Assembly: GCF_001426565.1 (NCBI RefSeq)
Contig: NZ_LMFA01000021.1
Location: 1-64,000 of the forward strand
From: Rhizobium sp. Root482
GTDB taxonomy: Bacteria; Pseudomonadota; Alphaproteobacteria; Rhizobiales; Rhizobiaceae
Length of the DNA stretch: 64,000 nt
Reading direction: 5' to 3'
This document shows positions 1 to 8,495 of the stretch, in pieces. The translations under genes and the position numbers were made by a program. Every line of letters starts with the position of its first letter. The first letter of the stretch is position 1. The notes beneath the pieces were generated by a model. That model was given only the letters and a program-made list of their open reading frames with translations. It did no database searches and was not told the origin of the DNA.

Positions 1-459
1 CGCGCGAATTGTCGAAAATGCAAGGACGTGCTCTATCTCGGCCGCGGCACCAGCTATCCGCTCGCCATGGAAGGGGCGCTGAAGCTCAAGGAAATCTCCT
101 ATATCCATGCGGAAGGCTATGCCGCCGGCGAACTCAAGCATGGGCCGATCGCGCTGATTGACGAGAACATGCCGGTCATCGTCATTGCGCCGCATGACCG
201 GTTCTTCGAAAAGACGGTGTCGAACATGCAGGAGGTTGCCGCCCGTGGTGGCCGCATCATCTTCATCACCGACGAGAAGGGGGCGGCGGCCTCGAAACTG
301 GAAACCATGAGCACGATCGTGCTTCCGAATGTCGATGAGATCATCGCGCCGATGATCTTCTCGCTGCCGGTGCAATTGCTCGCCTACCATACGGCCGTGT
401 TCATGGGCACCGATGTCGATCAGCCGCGCAATCTCGCCAAGTCGGTGACGGTGGAATGA
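1..459 (+). CDS. glmS: Glutamine--fructose-6-phosphate aminotransferase, C-terminal part (5' end outside window)
   Basis: GlmS makes glucosamine-6-phosphate from fructose-6-phosphate and glutamine, the first step towards UDP-GlcNAc for peptidoglycan and lipid A. Only about the last 150 of roughly 608 residues are present. They belong to the second SIS (sugar isomerase) domain, with the family-typical stretch [20 protein letters not shown] and the usual C-terminus ending in KSVTVE. The bases before position 25 read sensibly only in another frame (ARIVENAR, frame 2), whereas DVLYLGRG onwards is in frame 1, so one G appears to be missing at about 24-25. That looks like a sequencing error or an inactivating frameshift. 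The stop codon overlaps the next gene's start (ATGA). Confidence 0.93.
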   Translation, partial: RANCRKCKDVLYLGRGTSYPLAMEGALKLKEISYIHAEGYAAGELKHGPIALIDENMPVIVIAPHDRFFEKTVSNMQEVAARGGRIIFITDEKGAAASKLETMSTIVLPNVDEIIAPMIFSLPVQLLAYHTAVFMGTDVDQPRNLAKSVTVE

Positions 460-962
460 TCATTCGTCCGGAGGCTCCGGCCGATATTCCGGCGATCCGC
501 GCCGTGACGCGTGCCGCCTTCCTGGATCATCCGCACAGCGAGCAGACGGAGCATCTGATCATCGAGCGGCTGAGGGAAAGGGGGAAGCTTGCTCTTTCCC
601 TGGTTGCCGAACTCCACGGCGAGATCGTCGGCCATATCGCCTTTTCACCGGTCGAACTGTCCGACGGTTCGCCGGATTGGCTCGGGCTTGGCCCGCTATC
701 GGTCACGCCGTCGCGGCAAGGGCAGGGTATTGGCGCTGCCTTGATCCGCAAAGGACTTGAAATGCTGAAAACCCGGAACGCCGCCGGCTGCGTTGTCATG
801 GGCGAACCGGATCTCTACCAGAAATTCGGGTTCCGAAACGATGCCAAGATCAGCTACGCCGATTGTGCGCCGCAGTATTTTTTGGCGCAAGCCTTGTCCC
901 TCGCGGACGGGTCCGGCATGGTGACCTATGACGAAGCCTTTTATGTGAATCCAGACGGATAG
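456..962 (+). CDS. GNAT family N-acetyltransferase
   Basis: A 168-residue GNAT-fold acetyltransferase, a cytoplasmic enzyme moving acetyl from acetyl-CoA to an amine; the substrate cannot be told from sequence. The acetyl-CoA binding signature RQGQGIG is at residues 87-93, followed by the helix start AALIRKG. It resembles the YhbS-type putative acetyltransferases, which carry the same late stretch with a tyrosine (DLYQKFGF). The ATG overlaps the glmS stop by four bases, so it is probably translationally coupled to glmS. Confidence 0.85.
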   Translation: MIIRPEAPADIPAIRAVTRAAFLDHPHSEQTEHLIIERLRERGKLALSLVAELHGEIVGHIAFSPVELSDGSPDWLGLGPLSVTPSRQGQGIGAALIRKGLEMLKTRNAAGCVVMGEPDLYQKFGFRNDAKISYADCAPQYFLAQALSLADGSGMVTYDEAFYVNPDG

Positions 963-972
963 ACGGAGCGGC

Positions 973-1680
973 ATGACGGACAGACCGGCACGCGGGTTTT
1001 TCGCCACGCGGTTAAGGAATTATTTCCTTACCGGCCTGATCATCTGCGCGCCGCTCGCCATCACCGCCTGGATCACCTGGTCGTTCATCCTGTGGGCCGA
1101 CAGCTGGGTAAAGCCCTATCTGCCGTTCAGCTACAATCCCGATAATTTCCTGCCCTATCCGGTTCCGGGCTTCGGCCTTTTGACGGCGCTGATGCTGATC
1201 ACCCTGGTCGGCTTCTTCACCGCCAATCTGATCGGCCGCAGCATTGTCGGCTTCGGCGAATCGCTGCTGGTGCGCACGCCACTGGTCCGCTCGATCTACA
1301 AGGGCTTGAAGCAGATTTTCCAGACCGTGCTGCAGGACCAGACGAACTCCTTCAAGAAGGCTGGCCTGATCGAATATCCCAGTCCCGGCCTCTGGGCGCT
1401 GGTCTTCATCGCCACCGATGCGAAAGGCGAAATCGCCGTCAAATTCAGAGAGCGCGGCCTCGACATGGTCGTCGTCTTCCTGCCGCCGACCCCGGTGCCG
1501 ACCGCCGGTTTCCTTATCTTCGTGCCGCGCGAAAAGATCGTGCCGCTCGACATGAGCCCGGAAGATGCCGCCAAGCTGCTGCTGTCCGGGGGGCTCGTTG
1601 CTCCTGACCATCTGCCCGTAACACTGCCCGCCATGGAAGAGGTCGCGGCCAAGCGCGGAAAAATTCTCAGCCGGCCCTGA
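973..1680 (+). CDS. DUF502 family inner-membrane protein
   Basis: A 235-residue member of the DUF502 family, of unknown biochemical role. Two hydrophobic segments are visible at about residues 14-40 (FLTGLIICAPLAITAWITW) and 60-85, followed by a soluble part carrying the family motif around VRTPLVRSIYKGLKQI and a conserved PTPVPTAGFLIFVP stretch. It starts ten bases after the acetyltransferase gene and is likely in the same operon with glmS. Its 3' end overlaps the end of the convergent recG by 14 bases. Confidence 0.9.
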   Translation: MTDRPARGFFATRLRNYFLTGLIICAPLAITAWITWSFILWADSWVKPYLPFSYNPDNFLPYPVPGFGLLTALMLITLVGFFTANLIGRSIVGFGESLLVRTPLVRSIYKGLKQIFQTVLQDQTNSFKKAGLIEYPSPGLWALVFIATDAKGEIAVKFRERGLDMVVVFLPPTPVPTAGFLIFVPREKIVPLDMSPEDAAKLLLSGGLVAPDHLPVTLPAMEEVAAKRGKILSRP

Positions 1681-3769
1681 GGAAGCGGATCGCCTCGTCG
1701 CGGCGGTGGAGATAGAGCAGCGTGCGCAGCGCCTCGCCGCGCGGCGTGGTCAGTTCCGGGTCGCGCTCGATCATGTATGCGGCGTCCTTGCGGGCGATTT
1801 CCAGGAGATCGCCATGGGCTTCGAGGCTGGCGATGCGAAAGCCGGGCGTGCCGGATTGCCTGGTGCCGAGAAGCTCGCCTTCGCCGCGCAGCTTCAAATC
1901 CTCCTCGGCGATGATGAAGCCGTCTTCCGTATCCCGGAGAACCGACAGCCGGGCTCGGCCGTTTTCGCTGAGCGGTCCCTTATAGAGCAGTATGCAGGTG
2001 GAGGCTTCCTCGCCGCGACCGACGCGACCGCGCAACTGGTGCAACTGCGCCAGACCGAAGCGTTCGGCATGTTCGATCACCATGATCGTCGCATCCGGCA
2101 CATCGACCCCGACCTCGACGACGGTGGTGGCGACCAGAAGCCGGGTCTCGCCGCTCTTGAAGGCGAGCATGGCGGCATCCTTCTCGGCGCCGTTCATGCG
2201 GCCATGGACAAGCCCGACCTCGGCGCCGAACTGGCTCTTCAGCATCTGGAACCGCTCGTCGGCCGACATCAGGTCGGAGGCGTCCGATTCCTCCACCAGC
2301 GGGCAGATCCAATAGGCCTTCTTGCCCTCGCCAAGCGCCGTTTTCAGCCGCGCTACGATTTCACCGGTGCGCTCTGTCGAGACCGTCACCGTCTGGATCG
2401 GCTTGCGGCCGGCGGGTTTTTCCGTGAGCTTGGAAACATCCATGTCGCCGAAGGCGGCCAGCACCAGGGTTCGCGGGATGGGTGTTGCGGTCATCACCAG
2501 CATATGCGGCGAAATTCCCTTGGCGGTCAGCCGCAGGCGCTGGTGCACGCCGAAACGGTGCTGTTCGTCGACGACCGCCAGCAGCAGGTTTTCATAGACC
2601 ACCGTATCCTGGAATAGCGCATGCGTGCCGATGACGATCTGCGTCTGGCCGCTGGCGATGCGATCGAGGATGGCATCCCGCTCGCGCCCCTTGGTACGCC
2701 CGGTGAGGACGTCGATGGCAATTCCCGCCGGCTCCGCCATTTTCGACAGGGTCGCGAAATGCTGGCGGGCAAGAATTTCCGTCGGCGCCATCAGCACCGC
2801 CTGCCCCCCGGCCTCGACCGCTGCCAGCATCGACATCAGCGCGACGGCGGTCTTTCCAGAGCCGACATCGCCCTGCAGAAGCCGCAGCATGCGCTCCGTG
2901 CCGGCCATGTCCTTCAGCACTTCGGCAATCGCCTGTGCCTGACTGGCGGTCAGCGAAAAGGGCAGGGCGGCGAGGACAGGGGCACTCAGCCTTCCCGTGG
3001 CATGTACCGCTATGCCGGCGACCTTGCGCAGCCGCTGGCGCACCAGCGAAAGCGAAAGCTGGCCGGCGAGAAACTCATCATAGGCAAGACGCCTGCGTGC
3101 CGGAGCCTGCGGATCGATATCGGCTCCATCACGGGGGTGATGAAGCGCCAGAAATGATTCCCGCGCGTCGGCAAATCCCTGTTTCTGCACCAGCGCCTCG
3201 TCGATCCATTCCGGAAATTCGGGAATGCGGGGCAGGGCAGCCTCCACGGATTTCCGCAGGATGCGGGCCGAAAGTCCTGCCGTCAGCGGATAGACCGGCT
3301 CTACCAGGGGCAGGTTTTCCGCTTCGGCTGCCCGCACCATGTAATCAGGATGGACCATGGAGGAGCGGCCGTTAAACCAGTCCACCTTTCCGCTGACGGT
3401 GACGGTTTCATCGATCGGCAGGGCTTTTTCCAACCAGTTTCCCTTGACCTTGAAGAAGGTCAGCGCCAGTTCGCCCGTGTCGTCATGCAGAAAGACGCGA
3501 TAGGGCTGGTTCGTGCGCGCCGGCGGCGGCTGGTGCCGGTCCACCCGGCCGGTGATGGTGACGATGGCGCCCTGCGGTGCGCGTGCAATGCCGGGCTGGT
3601 GTCGCCGGTCGATAAGCGAATGGGGCGCATGGAAGACAAGGTCGATCACCCGGCAGTCATCGATGCTTTCGCGACCGAGAAGCCGCGCATAAAGTTCGCC
3701 CGCCTTCGGGCCGATGCCGGAAAGCGTGTTGAGCGGAGCAAACAGGGGATCGAGAAGGGCCGGGCGCAT
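1667..3769 (-). CDS. recG: ATP-dependent DNA helicase RecG
   Basis: RecG remodels stalled replication forks and branch-migrates Holliday junctions. The 700-residue product has the expected N-terminal wedge/OB region (about 60-160), helicase Walker A (GDVGSGKT, about 300-307), a DEQH box (VVDEQHRFG, about 400), the TATPIPRTL motif and the C-terminal QLRGRVGRG motif VI. Length and order match the family. It converges on the DUF502 gene and is divergent from sdhE across 117 bases. Confidence 0.97.
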   Translation of the reverse strand: MRPALLDPLFAPLNTLSGIGPKAGELYARLLGRESIDDCRVIDLVFHAPHSLIDRRHQPGIARAPQGAIVTITGRVDRHQPPPARTNQPYRVFLHDDTGELALTFFKVKGNWLEKALPIDETVTVSGKVDWFNGRSSMVHPDYMVRAAEAENLPLVEPVYPLTAGLSARILRKSVEAALPRIPEFPEWIDEALVQKQGFADARESFLALHHPRDGADIDPQAPARRRLAYDEFLAGQLSLSLVRQRLRKVAGIAVHATGRLSAPVLAALPFSLTASQAQAIAEVLKDMAGTERMLRLLQGDVGSGKTAVALMSMLAAVEAGGQAVLMAPTEILARQHFATLSKMAEPAGIAIDVLTGRTKGRERDAILDRIASGQTQIVIGTHALFQDTVVYENLLLAVVDEQHRFGVHQRLRLTAKGISPHMLVMTATPIPRTLVLAAFGDMDVSKLTEKPAGRKPIQTVTVSTERTGEIVARLKTALGEGKKAYWICPLVEESDASDLMSADERFQMLKSQFGAEVGLVHGRMNGAEKDAAMLAFKSGETRLLVATTVVEVGVDVPDATIMVIEHAERFGLAQLHQLRGRVGRGEEASTCILLYKGPLSENGRARLSVLRDTEDGFIIAEEDLKLRGEGELLGTRQSGTPGFRIASLEAHGDLLEIARKDAAYMIERDPELTTPRGEALRTLLYLHRRDEAIRFLRAG

Positions 3770-3886
3770 TCGGCCAGACTGAAACGAGGATTAGGTCTTT
3801 GGCAAGGCTGACAACTTTCTTTCCAGCGTTTATAGAGCCATGACGACAGGCCGCCTTCAATGCCGCGGCGACAGGAAGGACTTTTC

Positions 3887-4198
3887 ATGACCGGCATCAC
3901 GCGCACCAGCGCCGACCTCGATCCGCGCCGCCGGCGCATTCTTTTCCGTGCCTGGCACCGCGGCATTCGCGAGATGGACCTGGTTTTCGGGCAGTTCGCC
4001 GATAATGTGCTGGCTGATCTCGCCGATGCCGATCTCGACGAGCTCGAGACCATCATGTCGGAAGAGGACAATGACCTGGTGAAGTGGATCACCGGCGAGC
4101 AGCCTGTGCCGGAGCGCTACCGCACGCCGCTGTTCGCGCAGATTGTCTCCTACCGCCCGGATTTCGATGTTCTCCTGGTCGATAGAAACGCCCGATGA
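3887..4198 (+). CDS. sdhE: Succinate dehydrogenase flavinylation factor SdhE (DUF339)
   Basis: A 103-residue SdhE/Sdh5 homologue that helps attach FAD covalently to the SdhA subunit of succinate dehydrogenase. The diagnostic RGxxE motif is present (RGIREMD), in the usual helical context (RRILFRAWHRGIREMD). I chose the ATG at 3887 because an AGGAAGGA Shine-Dalgarno lies just upstream, rather than an upstream ATG at 3860. The stop overlaps the mfd start (ATGA), so the pair is probably co-transcribed and coupled. Confidence 0.93.
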   Translation: MTGITRTSADLDPRRRRILFRAWHRGIREMDLVFGQFADNVLADLADADLDELETIMSEEDNDLVKWITGEQPVPERYRTPLFAQIVSYRPDFDVLLVDRNAR

Positions 4199-7100
4199 TC
4201 GCCGGTTTTGATCCTCTGAAAGTCGCACGCGCCACGCGCGAAGTGACCATCGGCCCGGTGCCCGCCGGCGTCGAGCCGCTGATCCTTGCCGAACTCGCCC
4301 GCGCCAATGGCCCGGTTGCCTATATTCTTTCGGATGGCCAGCGCATCGCCGATGTCGAGCAGATGCTCGGGTTCGCGGCGCCCGAGATCCCGGTGTTCAC
4401 GCTGCCCGGCTGGGATTGCCTTCCCTATGACCGGGTATCACCGAGCGCCGACATCTCGGCACGGCGGCTGGCGACGCTCGGCGGGCTGATCGCCCATGCG
4501 AGAAAGCCGCATCCGGCGATCGTGCTCGTCACCGTCAATGCGGCATTGCAGAAGATCGCCCCTCAGGATGTGATCGACAGCCTGGCTTTTTCCGCCCGCC
4601 CGGGAATGACGATCCGCATGGACGACCTTGCCGCGCGACTGTCCAGAAACGGCTTCGAGCGCGTCCCCACCGTGCGCGAGGTTGGCGAATATGCGCTGCG
4701 CGGCGGCATTCTCGATGTCTTTTTGCCAGGAAGCGACGAGCCGGTGCGCCTCGATTTCTTCGGCGATACGCTCGAAAGCATCCGCTCCTTCGACGCCGCC
4801 AGCCAGCGCACCACCGGCCAGGCGCGTTCGCTCGAACTCAACCCGATGAGCGAAGTGACGCTGACACCGGAGACAATCAGCCATTTCCGCACGCAATATC
4901 TGTCGATGTTCGGTGCGGCGACGCGCGACGACGCGCTCTATCAGGCCGTCTCCGAAGGCCGGCGCTATGCCGGCATGGAACATTGGCTGCCGCTGTTCTA
5001 CGACCGACTCGATACGGTGTTCGATTATCTTGCCGGCTTCCACATCGTCACCGACCATGTTGCGCGCGAAGCCGCCGCCGAACGGTCCAAACTTATCCAG
5101 GATTATTACGAGGCCCGGCAATCCTCGGTGGCGCCCGGAAAATCGCAGGTCTCCCAGGGCACGCCCTACAAGCCGGTTCCGCCGGACATGCTTTATCTGA
5201 ACGCCACCGACTTCAATGCGGCGCTTGTCTCCCGCAACGCCGTGCGCCTGTCGCCGTTCAGCGAGCATGAGGGCGAAGCCCGGCAGGTGATGACCGTCGA
5301 TGCGCGGCTCGGCGTGCGCTGGGCAAAGAATGCGACGGAATCGACGGGGGATGCCGAGCGGGTCAATGTCTTCGGCCAGGCCGTAACCTATATAGCCGAC
5401 CGTCGCGCCAAGGGTGCCAAGGTACTGATCACCGCTTGGTCGGAAGGCTCGCTCGATCGTCTTTTGCAGGTTCTCGCCGAGCATGGACTGGCCAATATCA
5501 AGCCGGTCAGCGCGCTGTCGGATCTCGATCGCCTCAAGCCCGGCGAGGCGGCAGCCGCCGTGCTGAGCCTAGAAAGCGGATTCGAGACCGGCAATCTCGT
5601 GGTCATCGGCGAGCAGGATATTCTCGGCGACCGCATGGTGCGCCGTTCCAAGCGCCGCAAGCGCGGCGCCGATTTCATCGCCGAAGTGGCGGGCCTCGAC
5701 GAAGGCAGCATCGTCGTTCATGCCGAGCACGGCATCGGCCGCTTTATCGGCCTGCGCACCATCGAGGCGGCCGGCGCGCCGCATGCCTGCCTCGAACTGG
5801 TTTATGCCGACGAGGCAAAGCTCTTCCTGCCGGTCGAGAACATCGAGCTTCTGTCGCGCTATGGCTCGGAAGGCAGCGATGCGGTTCTCGACAAGCTGGG
5901 CGGTGTAGCCTGGCAGGCGCGCAAGGCCAAGCTGAAGAAACGCCTGCTCGACATGGCCGGCGGCCTCATCCGCATTGCCGCCGAACGGCTGACCCGGCAT
6001 GCGCCGGTGCTGACGACGCCGGAAGGACTTTACGACGAATTCGCCGCGCGTTTCCCCTACGACGAGACCGAGGACCAGATGACCTCGATCGAGGCGGTGC
6101 GCGAGGATCTCGGCGCTGGCCGGCCGATGGACCGGCTGGTCTGCGGCGATGTCGGCTTCGGCAAGACGGAGGTGGCATTGCGCGCCGCCTTCATCGCGGC
6201 GATGAATGGGGTTCAGGTGGCGGTCGTGGTGCCGACCACGCTTCTCGCCCGGCAGCATTTCAAATCCTTCGTTGAGCGGTTCCGTGGATTGCCGGTGCGC
6301 ATCGCCCAGGCATCGCGCCTTGTCGGCTCCAAGGAACTGGCGCTGACCAAGAAGGAGGTCGCCGACGGCAAGACCGATATCGTCGTCGGCACGCATGCGC
6401 TTCTGGGCACGTCGATCAGTTTCGCCAATCTCGGCCTGTTGATCATCGACGAGGAGCAGCATTTCGGTGTCAAGCACAAGGAACGGCTGAAGGAGCTGAA
6501 ATCCGACGTGCATGTGCTGACCCTGTCTGCGACGCCGATCCCGCGTACGCTGCAACTGGCGCTGACGGGCGTGCGGGAACTCTCGCTGATCACCACCGCG
6601 CCGGTGGACCGCATGGCGGTTCGCACCTTCATTTCGCCCTTCGATGCGCTGGTGATCCGCGAAACATTGATGCGTGAGCATTATCGCGGCGGCCAGAGCT
6701 TCTATGTCTGCCCGCGTCTTGCCGATCTCTCTGAAATCCACGACTTCCTCGCCTCGGACGTGCCGGAACTGAAGGTCGCCGTCGCCCACGGCCAGATGCC
6801 GGCGACGGAGCTGGAGGACATCATGAATGCCTTCTACGAAGGCCGCTATGATGTTCTGCTGTCGACGACGATCGTCGAATCCGGGCTCGATGTGCCCACA
6901 GCCAATACGCTGATCGTGCACCGCGCCGACATGTTCGGCCTGGCGCAGCTCTACCAGCTGCGCGGCCGGGTTGGCCGCTCGAAGGTGCGGGCCTTTGCGT
7001 TGTTCACCCTGCCGGTCAATCGCACCCTGACGAGCACCGCCGAGCGCCGTCTCAAGGTGCTGCAGTCGCTCGACACGCTGGGCGCCGGTTTCCAGCTGGC

Positions 7101-7704
7101 CAGCCACGATCTCGACATCCGTGGCGCCGGCAACCTGCTTGGCGACGAGCAGTCCGGCCATATCAAGGAGGTCGGATTCGAACTCTACCAGCAGATGCTG
7201 GAAGAGGCGGTCGCCGAGCTGAAGGGCGATGAGGAGATTGCCGACAGCGGTTGGTCGCCGCAGATTTCGGTGGGAACGCCGGTGATGATCCCGGACGACT
7301 ATGTTCCGGACCTGCATCTGCGCCTCGGGCTTTACCGGCGCCTGGGCGAGATCACCGAACTCGGCGAGATCGATGCCTTCGGCGCGGAACTGATCGACCG
7401 GTTCGGCCAGCTGCCGATCGAGGTCCAGCATCTTCTCAAGATCGTCTACATCAAGTCGCTCTGCCGCACCGCCAATGTCGAAAAGCTCGATGCCGGGCCG
7501 AAGGGTGTCGTCGTGCAGTTCCGCAACCGGGAATTCCCCAATCCGGCGGCCTTGGTCGGTTACATCGCCAAGCAGGGCCTGATGGCGAAGATCCGCCCCG
7601 ATCACAGCATCTTCTTCCAGCGCGATTTCCCGACGCCCGAAAAGCGGCTGGCCGGAGCTGCGGTGGTGATGACGCAGTTGGCGGGGCTTGCGAAGGGCGC
7701 CTGA
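4195..7704 (+). CDS. mfd: Transcription-repair coupling factor Mfd
   Basis: Mfd pushes RNA polymerase stalled at lesions off DNA and recruits UvrA. The 1169-residue product shows the UvrB-like N-terminal module, the RNA-polymerase interacting domain around residues 490-570 (SIVVHAEHGIGRFIGL), Walker A GDVGFGKT at about 651-658, DEEQ box at about 752, TLSATPIPRTL, QLRGRVGRS and the C-terminal TRCF domain. Full length for the family. It follows sdhE with a 4-base overlap; uvrA lies 9 kb downstream in the same window. Confidence 0.98.
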   Translation: MIAGFDPLKVARATREVTIGPVPAGVEPLILAELARANGPVAYILSDGQRIADVEQMLGFAAPEIPVFTLPGWDCLPYDRVSPSADISARRLATLGGLIAHARKPHPAIVLVTVNAALQKIAPQDVIDSLAFSARPGMTIRMDDLAARLSRNGFERVPTVREVGEYALRGGILDVFLPGSDEPVRLDFFGDTLESIRSFDAASQRTTGQARSLELNPMSEVTLTPETISHFRTQYLSMFGAATRDDALYQAVSEGRRYAGMEHWLPLFYDRLDTVFDYLAGFHIVTDHVAREAAAERSKLIQDYYEARQSSVAPGKSQVSQGTPYKPVPPDMLYLNATDFNAALVSRNAVRLSPFSEHEGEARQVMTVDARLGVRWAKNATESTGDAERVNVFGQAVTYIADRRAKGAKVLITAWSEGSLDRLLQVLAEHGLANIKPVSALSDLDRLKPGEAAAAVLSLESGFETGNLVVIGEQDILGDRMVRRSKRRKRGADFIAEVAGLDEGSIVVHAEHGIGRFIGLRTIEAAGAPHACLELVYADEAKLFLPVENIELLSRYGSEGSDAVLDKLGGVAWQARKAKLKKRLLDMAGGLIRIAAERLTRHAPVLTTPEGLYDEFAARFPYDETEDQMTSIEAVREDLGAGRPMDRLVCGDVGFGKTEVALRAAFIAAMNGVQVAVVVPTTLLARQHFKSFVERFRGLPVRIAQASRLVGSKELALTKKEVADGKTDIVVGTHALLGTSISFANLGLLIIDEEQHFGVKHKERLKELKSDVHVLTLSATPIPRTLQLALTGVRELSLITTAPVDRMAVRTFISPFDALVIRETLMREHYRGGQSFYVCPRLADLSEIHDFLASDVPELKVAVAHGQMPATELEDIMNAFYEGRYDVLLSTTIVESGLDVPTANTLIVHRADMFGLAQLYQLRGRVGRSKVRAFALFTLPVNRTLTSTAERRLKVLQSLDTLGAGFQLASHDLDIRGAGNLLGDEQSGHIKEVGFELYQQMLEEAVAELKGDEEIADSGWSPQISVGTPVMIPDDYVPDLHLRLGLYRRLGEITELGEIDAFGAELIDRFGQLPIEVQHLLKIVYIKSLCRTANVEKLDAGPKGVVVQFRNREFPNPAALVGYIAKQGLMAKIRPDHSIFFQRDFPTPEKRLAGAAVVMTQLAGLAKGA

Positions 7705-7729
7705 GCACCAGACGGTTTACCGTCGCGGA

Positions 7730-8395
7730 TCAGTTGATCTGCGACGCATCCTTCATCCGGGCGATATCGCGCAGGGCATCCGTGAGGACATCGACCGACT
7801 GCGCGCCCATGACCGCATATTTTCCGTCTATGATGAAGCATGGAACGCCGGTCACGCCCATGCCGCGGGCCGTCTCTATTTCCTCGCGAACGGCCTCCTT
7901 GTCCGCGTCCGAGGCGAGAAGCGCGGTGATGACGGTGCGGGCGAGACCGGCCGCTTCCGCGATGTCGAGAAGAACGGCATGATCGCCGATATTGCGGCCT
8001 TCCTCGAAATTGGCCTTGAACAGCAGCGCTGTAGCCTTGTCCTGTGTCTCGGCGCCCTCCGTCAAGGCCCAGCGGATCAGCCGATGGGCGTCGAGCGTAT
8101 TCGGACTGATCGTCACGGCATCGAAATCGAAGGCGACGCCGTCCTCCTGGCCAAGCCGCGTCAGCATGTCATGTGCCCGCTCAACCGCGGCCTGGCCGCC
8201 GAGCTTCGCGGCGAGATGCGCCTTGTGATCGACGCCTTCGGGCGGCAGGTCGGGATTGAGCTGGTAGGGACGCCAGTTGACCGTCACATGGACTTCGCCG
8301 GCGAGACTGGCGACAGCCTGGTCCAGACGTGCCTTGCCCAGATAGCACCAGGGGCACACGACATCGGAGACGACGTCTATATTCACATGGTCCAC
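7730..8395 (-). CDS. DsbA family protein, FrnE-like
   Basis: A 221-residue thioredoxin-fold oxidoreductase of the FrnE/2-hydroxychromene-2-carboxylate isomerase-like group. The active-site CPWC is at residues 14-17 and the cis-Pro segment GVTGVPCFII is near 180. No signal peptide, so it is cytoplasmic, as expected for FrnE rather than periplasmic DsbA. The start codon is GTG at 8393-8395, supported by a GGGAGA ribosome site six bases upstream. It converges with mfd, 25 bases apart. Confidence 0.9.
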   Translation of the reverse strand: MDHVNIDVVSDVVCPWCYLGKARLDQAVASLAGEVHVTVNWRPYQLNPDLPPEGVDHKAHLAAKLGGQAAVERAHDMLTRLGQEDGVAFDFDAVTISPNTLDAHRLIRWALTEGAETQDKATALLFKANFEEGRNIGDHAVLLDIAEAAGLARTVITALLASDADKEAVREEIETARGMGVTGVPCFIIDGKYAVMGAQSVDVLTDALRDIARMKDASQIN

Positions 8396-8495
8396 GGCGG
8401 TTCTCCCTGCGCTGACATTGGTTGACCAGCGACATAGGCAAAGACGTTTCCGGTTTCAATGGGTTACCGGAACCATACCAGCGCCCGAATCCGGT

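Noticed and set aside
5569-7605. 678-codon open frame antisense to mfd
   Set aside because: Shadow of the intact Mfd coding frame.
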